DNA from: CAYRWR01 sp964537555
GTDB taxonomy: Bacteria; Spirochaetota; Brevinematia; Brevinematales; CAYRWR01
Direction of reading: 5' to 3'
Assembly: GCA_964537555.1 (NCBI GenBank)
Contig: CAZIAD010000014.1
Location: 1 to 64,000, forward strand
DNA length: 64,000 bases
Made by a program: the position numbers and the translations under genes. Below are positions 59,144 through 64,000 of this stretch, piece by piece (positions within the stretch are counted from its first letter, which is position 1; each line of letters starts with the position of its first letter). The notes under the pieces were generated by a model, which worked only from the letters and a program-made list of their open reading frames with translations, made no database searches and was not told the DNA's origin.

Positions 59144-59171
59144 ATTATACAATGGATTTTAAAAATATCAA
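59144..59171 (-). promoter_or_regulatory. Promoter of the DUF456 gene, apparently leaderless
   Basis: On the minus strand TTGATA (59171-59166), 16 bp, TATAAT (59149-59144); ATG follows at 59138 with no Shine-Dalgarno site. Confidence 0.65.
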
Positions 59172-59178
59172 GCAAAAT

Positions 59179-59556
59179 TTAAAATCTGTTTTTGTATTCC
59201 ATGATTTTTTCTTTCAGGCTGCCAAAATCAATAGGTTTGGTAACGAAATCATCTGCCCCGGAGTCCATGGCTTTGTTGTAGTTGTGTTCGTCTCCATAGG
59301 CGGTGACCATGATGACTTTTATCTCTTTCTGATGTTTTTTGATCTGTTCCAGGAGTTCAAATCCATTCATGCCGGGCATATTGATATCTGAAAGGATGAG
59401 TACTATTTCCGCTTTGTGAGAATGTAAAAACTCCAGGGCCTCTTCACCGGAAAAGACAAAGTGAAAACTGAGTTCACCTCCCTTTATCTCTTTCCGGAAT
59501 TTTTGTTTAAAGAGGAATTGGACATCCTGCTCATCATCTACTATCAAAATACTCAT
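59179..59556 (-). CDS. Stand-alone response regulator receiver (REC)
   Basis: This is a 125-residue single REC domain: acidic pair in ILIVDDEQDV, phospho-acceptor Asp in LILSDINMPGMNG, Thr/Ala switch in VIMVTAYGDE, and Lys in DFVTKPIDF. There is no output domain, so it may relay phosphate or bind a target directly. It follows the REC-PP2C gene by nine bases. The long segment FLFKQKFRKEIKGGELSF is shared with the other two REC proteins of the operon. Confidence 0.93.
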   Translation of the reverse strand: MSILIVDDEQDVQFLFKQKFRKEIKGGELSFHFVFSGEEALEFLHSHKAEIVLILSDINMPGMNGFELLEQIKKHQKEIKVIMVTAYGDEHNYNKAMDSGADDFVTKPIDFGSLKEKIMEYKNRF

Positions 59557-59565
59557 TTTAATCTC

Positions 59566-60687
59566 CTAAGTAATAATATCCAGTACCAGTAATGTCAGGT
59601 CATCTTCCAGGCCCTGATCACTGAATTCATCTACTTCCTTCAAAAGGGCCTGTGCAAAAGTCTCTATATCCAGTCCGGCATTTTCCCGAATAAAAGCATC
59701 AAAGCGTTTGTCACCATAAAACTCCTTGGTGGAATTCTCTGCTTCAATGATACCATCGGTATAGAGGAGGATACGGTCTCCCTGTGAGATGGAGTACTCC
59801 TCCTCTACACAATCCAGAGACTCAAACCATCCCATCAGCTTTCCTTTGGGATGTATTACCTGCAGGTTTTTTTCCTGTTTTTTATAGATCAGCATAGAAG
59901 GATGTCCGGCCCGGGCGACCCGAAGCCGCTTTTTTTCCAGGTCTATATAGCAATACACAGCGGTAAAAAAGGCATTGTGCAGCTTGTCCTTCATGATGGA
60001 GTTCAGGCTTTCCAGAAGGAGGGAGGGTTCTCTTCCTTTATCTTTGATCATTCCAAAAGCTACTTTTAACATGGAGGCAATCAATGCAGCCGGTACTCCA
60101 TGGCCTGAGACATCAGCCACGAAAAACCCGATCTCATGAGGACTGATGATATTAAACTCATAAAAATCTCCGCCTATACTTTTCATAGGCAGGTAATGGG
60201 CTGAGACCCTGATCGCTTCTGAGTGAGGTATTTCCCGGGGGAGGATGGCTCTTTGTAATTGCCAGGCGGCATCCATGTCACGCCGGGTCTCATACGCTTC
60301 TCTCATAATATTGACCTGGTCCAGGGTCCGGTCTATGGTGATGCTGAGGTCTTCCAGGTCAATAGGTTTGACCAGAAAATCAAAAGCTCCCCGGTTCATG
60401 GCAGTGCGTATGTTTTTCATATCTCCGTAGGCTGAGACAACGATGGTCTTGAGGATCTTATCCTGCCGGTCCAGGTGTGACAGCAGAGTCAGTCCATCCA
60501 TTTGGGGCATATTGATATCTGTCAGCACCAGGTCGACCTCTTCAGCCTGCAAGATATCCAGGGCTTCCCGGCCATTCCCCGCAAAGACAAAGGACAGGCT
60601 GTCCTGTCTGATCTTTTTACGAAAACTCTGGCGTATCAGTACTTCCAGATCCGGTTCATCATCTACTACCATGATTCGGTATGCCAT
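59566..60687 (-). CDS. REC-PP2C (SpoIIE/RsbU-type) phosphatase
   Basis: This is a 373-residue protein with a REC domain (~1-125; VVDDEPDLEV, DLVLTDINMPQMDGL, KTIVVSAYGD, DFLVKPID) joined to a PP2C-type phosphatase domain (~150-373; MKSIGGDFYEFNIIS, FFVADVSGHGVPAALIASM, GDRILLYTDGIIEAENS, DDLTLLVLDI). Phosphorylated REC likely controls the phosphatase, whose usual targets are phosphorylated anti-anti-sigma proteins in a partner switch. No STAS or RsbW gene is nearby. Its start ATG overlaps the REC gene upstream by one base (TAATG). Confidence 0.95.
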   Translation of the reverse strand: MAYRIMVVDDEPDLEVLIRQSFRKKIRQDSLSFVFAGNGREALDILQAEEVDLVLTDINMPQMDGLTLLSHLDRQDKILKTIVVSAYGDMKNIRTAMNRGAFDFLVKPIDLEDLSITIDRTLDQVNIMREAYETRRDMDAAWQLQRAILPREIPHSEAIRVSAHYLPMKSIGGDFYEFNIISPHEIGFFVADVSGHGVPAALIASMLKVAFGMIKDKGREPSLLLESLNSIMKDKLHNAFFTAVYCYIDLEKKRLRVARAGHPSMLIYKKQEKNLQVIHPKGKLMGWFESLDCVEEEYSISQGDRILLYTDGIIEAENSTKEFYGDKRFDAFIRENAGLDIETFAQALLKEVDEFSDQGLEDDLTLLVLDIIT

Positions 60688-61067
60688 TAGTTTTTCTCCA
60701 GGATCTTTTCGATATCAGTCATAAGCAGCTCGAAGGGCACAGGTTTTACATAATAAGCGGAGGCTCCTGCATCTATACAGGCTTTCTCCTGCACCTTATC
60801 CAGGGTGCCGGTCAGAATAAAGACAAATGACTGGGATTCTCTGGCTTTCACCATTTTTAAGATCTCTATTCCATTCCCATCCGGAAGATTCAGGTCACAC
60901 AGAAAAATCCGGGCTTTTTCCCCTGCAGCAGTCTCAAACAGGCTCCTGGCCTGGGCCAGGTCAGATCCATATTTCAGGTCTATCCGTCCCTGTTTGATCC
61001 ATTTTCGGAATTTTTGCCTGAACAGAAAAAGACTATCCGTCTCGTCGTCTATGAGTATAATATCCAA
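60687..61067 (-). CDS. Stand-alone response regulator receiver (REC)
   Basis: This is a 126-residue REC domain: IILIDDETDSLFLF, Asp in FLCDLNLPDGNG, Thr in VFILTGTLDK, Lys in AYYVKPVPF. It sits between the kinase and the REC-PP2C gene, overlapping the latter by one base. It has no output domain. As the first receiver after the kinase gene it is a natural immediate partner. Confidence 0.93.
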   Translation of the reverse strand: MDIILIDDETDSLFLFRQKFRKWIKQGRIDLKYGSDLAQARSLFETAAGEKARIFLCDLNLPDGNGIEILKMVKARESQSFVFILTGTLDKVQEKACIDAGASAYYVKPVPFELLMTDIEKILEKN

Positions 61068-61082
61068 TCCAGTCTCCTGGTA

Positions 61083-63149
61083 TTATTTAACGTGATCGGG
61101 TATCCAGATGCGGAATTCTGTATATTCGCCTTTTTTTGTATCGAGCTCCAGCTGTCCCCTGTGTTCTGAAACAATGATGTCGTAACTGATGGATAGGCCC
61201 AGGCCGGTACCCTCTCCGGCCGGTTTGGTGGTGAAGAAGGGGTCGAAGATAGAATCCTGGATCTCGCGGGGTATTCCTTTTCCATTATCTCTGATAATTA
61301 TTTCTACACCTGTCTCGGTCTTTTTACTTTTTATGCTGACTTTGGCTTCAAAATCTTTAGGGCTGGACTTTCGCCTGTCATTAGCCGCGTAGCAGGCGTT
61401 ATTTACTATATTAAGAAAGGCCCGGCTGATATCCTGGGGCACAATAGATATCTCACCGATAGAGCTGTCCAGATCTATATCCAGGTCTACCTGGAAGGAA
61501 ATATCCTGGGCTCTCATTCCGTGATAAGCCAGATTCGCATATTCCAGCAGTATACTGTTGAGGTCTACCTTTTTAAACTCACCAGATGTACCCCGGGAGT
61601 GCAGCAGCATGCTCTGCACTATTCCGTCCGCCCTTTTACCATGATCATATATCTTGGAGATGCTTTGTTCCAGGTCAGAAATCAGCTCTTTATCCTCATC
61701 GCTTATTGTAATAGTGCTGAGGTTTTCTTTTAATTCATCCAGGAGCTCTATAGAGACAGTGGAAAAATTATTCACAAAATTCAGGGGGTTTTTAATCTCG
61801 TGGGCGATACCAGCCGTAAGTCCGCCCAGAGAGGCCAGTTTTTCCTGCTGTATGATCTTTTTTTGCATAGCCTTGAGCTGATTGAGAGTCACTTCCAGTT
61901 CTTCATTGGCATGCTGCAGGTCATTGGTCCGGTCTTCTACCATAGTCTCCAGGTTCTGAGAGTAATCTCTGAGTTTGAGCTGGGCCTGGTTAAACTGGCT
62001 GTACAGTATAGTACCCACGATGAGTTCCAGCCATAACATTCCCCAGAACATATTGATCTCCATGCCCAGATGCAGGTAATTAACGCTGAGGTCACCCAGG
62101 GAATAAAGTATAAATACAGCCAGGCCAAAGGTAAACAATATCTTTTCCTGGGACTTTTCCTTGATCAGGAACACATAGATCGTGGCCGCCAGGAGGGATA
62201 AAGTAGTGACGATACTATAGGAAATCCATATAAAACTCAGGAATAAATTGAGATTGATCACAAAGAGGCTGAGATAGATAAAACTCAAAGCCAGACTGGC
62301 AGACCATAATTTTCGGATAAATGAGGTGCAGGGGAGTTCGAACACTACTTCGATAAAATACAGTACCGCCGGAGTGAGAAACCACATGGAAATATAAAAG
62401 GTGTGGTTCAATATCCGGGGAGGAATAAGCAGGAAAGTAATATCTGTACGGGCTATGGTAAATATTCCTACAACCAGGGAAAACATGGCAAAAGCAAATA
62501 CTGCCGGGTTCCTGAAATTTTTTAGTAAGAGGAGCAGTGCTATCATTCCCGTGACAATGAACAGGATGCCTGAAGAAAAGGGGATGATGTCTTTTATTAT
62601 CAGTTTGGGCAGAAAACGATTCATAGATCCATAAATGATCTGATGATAGTTTTCATAATCGTATCCCTGGGGAAAATGTATATAGACAAATTCTCCCTCC
62701 CTGATGTTCTCAGTCAGGGGATAAATGTTCCAGCTCAGGGTTTTCGAGTCTTCTTTCTGCTGTATGATGTTAGTCAGGATTTGTGATCTGAAAAAGAGGA
62801 GGGTATCATTTTTGCCCAGGATGAACAGGGCAGGGTCAGTCCAGTTTTTTTCAACCAGGCGCAGCCGCATCCAGAAGACTTCATGATTTCCTTGCTGATC
62901 CTTTGTATTCATGCCCATGTAATCATAGCTACCCGCTATAACCCAGTCATTACTGAGGCTATTATTGACCCAAAGCGGTATACCATTATTATCCAGGGGA
63001 GAAGTCCCCTCACGGTACTCCAGGGAGCTATCCATTTTGAGAAAAATATCATTATTGCGGCGGGGATAGACCAGTAAGAAAAGGAAAAACTCGATGATGA
63101 TGGCCAGAACCAGCAGGATGGCAAATACCTTAGCGCTCGTTTTTTTCAA
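61083..63149 (-). CDS. 7TMR-DISM sensor histidine kinase
   Basis: This is a 688-residue protein: TM1 (~7-27), an extracytoplasmic domain (~60-180) with jelly-roll-like motifs (HEVFWMRLRLV, GEFVYIHFPQGYDY), seven TM helices (~190-395), a coiled coil (~400-450), HisKA with phospho-acceptor His in LTAGIAHEIKNPLN, and HATPase (DNGKGIPREIQDSIFDPFF, GTGLGLSISYDI). It has no receiver of its own, and three receiver-bearing genes follow in the same direction. The extracellular domain type often binds carbohydrates. Signal unknown. Confidence 0.94.
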   Translation of the reverse strand: MKKTSAKVFAILLVLAIIIEFFLFLLVYPRRNNDIFLKMDSSLEYREGTSPLDNNGIPLWVNNSLSNDWVIAGSYDYMGMNTKDQQGNHEVFWMRLRLVEKNWTDPALFILGKNDTLLFFRSQILTNIIQQKEDSKTLSWNIYPLTENIREGEFVYIHFPQGYDYENYHQIIYGSMNRFLPKLIIKDIIPFSSGILFIVTGMIALLLLLKNFRNPAVFAFAMFSLVVGIFTIARTDITFLLIPPRILNHTFYISMWFLTPAVLYFIEVVFELPCTSFIRKLWSASLALSFIYLSLFVINLNLFLSFIWISYSIVTTLSLLAATIYVFLIKEKSQEKILFTFGLAVFILYSLGDLSVNYLHLGMEINMFWGMLWLELIVGTILYSQFNQAQLKLRDYSQNLETMVEDRTNDLQHANEELEVTLNQLKAMQKKIIQQEKLASLGGLTAGIAHEIKNPLNFVNNFSTVSIELLDELKENLSTITISDEDKELISDLEQSISKIYDHGKRADGIVQSMLLHSRGTSGEFKKVDLNSILLEYANLAYHGMRAQDISFQVDLDIDLDSSIGEISIVPQDISRAFLNIVNNACYAANDRRKSSPKDFEAKVSIKSKKTETGVEIIIRDNGKGIPREIQDSIFDPFFTTKPAGEGTGLGLSISYDIIVSEHRGQLELDTKKGEYTEFRIWIPDHVK

Positions 63150-63238
63150 AACATTTATCCAATAAGAGATTTATACTATTATATATTGGATCAGCAAAAT
63201 TTCCCAGCAAATATCAGAAAAAACGGAGTACTTTATGG

Positions 63239-63862
63239 CTAGAGATCATCATCCCTGTCTTTTTGAGGCGGGCTGACTGTACCAAACAGGCTGACAAAAT
63301 CCTTTACCTTCCAGACACCGCGGTTGTTTTTTACCACTGTGATGGGGCGAGGGCTGTCAGTACCGGTACTACTGATCTGCAGCTTGACGGTGTTCTCGTC
63401 AGGCTGAGCAAAGGGGTTTGTGGAGTACTGGCACACAAAGCTGCTCTGCGGTAATGCATAAGCCTGTTCCGGGCTAGTGCCCTGTATATAGGAAAAGGGT
63501 ATATAGGGATAATCCCGGAGTCGACTGTAATAGTACTTGAATCCATCAGTAGGGGAATACCCTTTATAACCACCGGTATTTTTCATTAACTGGCTGTTAT
63601 CCAAAGCAATGGTAAAGCACTGTTTTCCCAGAGACTCATTCCGGGTGAAAACGAGCATGGCAATCACAAATACGGTTGCTCCCCCTTCAGGGGTGTAGGC
63701 CAGCTTGTCCCGGAGGTTCAGAAAAGCTTCCAGGGTCTGGGGGATCTCGGAAAACACCGGATCGGGACTTCGGACCGGCAGAAAATCATGGATCTTCGGT
63801 TTGGCAAAAGCTGTAGCGGTCAGCATAAGAGAAAGGGTTATATAGCTGAGTTTTTTATACAT
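63239..63862 (-). CDS. Exported protein, paralogue of the one at 28574
   Basis: This is a 207-residue protein with the signal peptide MYKKLSYITLSLMLTATAFA; minus-strand site AAAGGAGCC precedes ATG 63862. Shared pattern with 28574-29185: LNLRDKLAYTPEGGATVFVIA, SLGKQCFTIALDNSQL, YIQGTSPEQAY and DSPRPITVVKNNRGVWKVKDFVSLFG. Two copies 34 kb apart on the same strand suggest a small family in this genome. It may be co-transcribed with the kinase operon beyond it (89 bases gap). Confidence 0.85.
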   Translation of the reverse strand: MYKKLSYITLSLMLTATAFAKPKIHDFLPVRSPDPVFSEIPQTLEAFLNLRDKLAYTPEGGATVFVIAMLVFTRNESLGKQCFTIALDNSQLMKNTGGYKGYSPTDGFKYYYSRLRDYPYIPFSYIQGTSPEQAYALPQSSFVCQYSTNPFAQPDENTVKLQISSTGTDSPRPITVVKNNRGVWKVKDFVSLFGTVSPPQKDRDDDL

Positions 63863-63903
63863 TTCAGGCTCCTTTAATCAAGACTATAGTATGATTATCG
63901 GAA

Positions 63904-64000
63904 CTAATCCTTTTTATTCCAGAGTTCAGACACATTATCCAGAAGTTTTTTCATGATATAGTTACTCTCAGAGATAAGATCAGAACGGGAGCTCATTTCT
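63904..64000 (-). CDS. C-terminal fragment of an unidentified gene
   Basis: The minus-strand frame is open from the right window edge to a TAG at 63904-63906, with about 31 visible codons ending LLDNVSELWNKKD. It is too short to assign. An internal ATG at 63996 could be its start, giving a 30-residue peptide; more likely the gene begins beyond the window. Confidence 0.4.
   Translation of the reverse strand, partial: EMSSRSDLISESNYIMKKLLDNVSELWNKKD

Noticed and set aside
1..64000. CRISPR array, tRNA, rRNA or riboswitch
   Set aside because: I saw no regular 25-40 base repeats with spacers, no cloverleaf-like sequences with a CCA end, and no rRNA blocks; I could not run a covariance search.

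Overview
The window looks like chromosome from a diderm bacterium with an anaerobic or microaerophilic lifestyle. Support for an outer membrane comes from exported beta-barrel proteins ending in Phe and from at least six lipoproteins. Support for the lifestyle comes from FeoAB, an A-type flavodiiron protein and a Bcp-type peroxiredoxin. Loose lipoboxes (for example SASC, AASC), 7TM-sensor kinases and many SpoIIE/REC proteins fit a spirochaete, but no marker gene here proves it. Promoters are easy to see: many genes have TTGACA/TATAAT-like boxes with 17 bp spacing. Shine-Dalgarno sites are strong AGGAGG types and intrinsic terminators are clean.

Layout. Positions 1-2980 are an accessory island: a tyrosine recombinase running off the left edge, three related non-coding repeats (one short, two of about 0.4 kb), and a hicBA toxin-antitoxin pair whose antitoxin frame is broken. 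From 3046 the core chromosome begins: a type IIA topoisomerase A subunit, a HAD phosphatase and pheST, then rpmF-plsX-fabH-fabG-fabF-rnc, yicC-gmk and a DHH phosphoesterase. Next come a TetR regulator, a diguanylate cyclase and a membrane protein/SDR operon whose promoter spacer carries a perfect palindromic operator. Positions 21137-28054 hold a DUF2207 protein, a peroxiredoxin, a fused radical-SAM/DUF2344 protein, a HAD phosphatase and a Thr-Asn-rich lipoprotein.

Positions 29360-35343 look like an iron module: FeoA, FeoB, a FeoB-associated Cys-rich peptide, a TM-only CDF-like protein, a porin, an FMN-binding exported protein and a frameshifted outer-membrane protein. Then follow an orphan TroA-type metal-binding lipoprotein, a flavodiiron protein and an ABC-F ATPase. 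Positions 39732-52458 are rich in surface proteins (a duplicated LamG lipoprotein, an OMP-lipoprotein pair, an exported barrel-lipoprotein pair), together with a six-PAS hybrid kinase, a GNAT and an argD-like aminotransferase. Positions 52544-58580 hold galT, a frameshifted membrane protein, a BI-1 family protein, a redoxin without cysteines, a WD40 protein, murA and a CDF transporter. The right end is a leftward signalling operon: 7TM histidine kinase, REC, REC-PP2C phosphatase, REC.

Three genes (hicB, the 34661 barrel, the 53560 membrane protein) are each broken by one base in a short homopolymer, which suggests consensus sequence errors or homopolymer slippage. I did not find a CRISPR array, rRNA, tRNA or a clearly new defence system. 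The candidates most worth a second look are the recombinase/repeat/HicBA island, the iron module with a flavinylation motif, and the kinase with three stand-alone or fused receivers.
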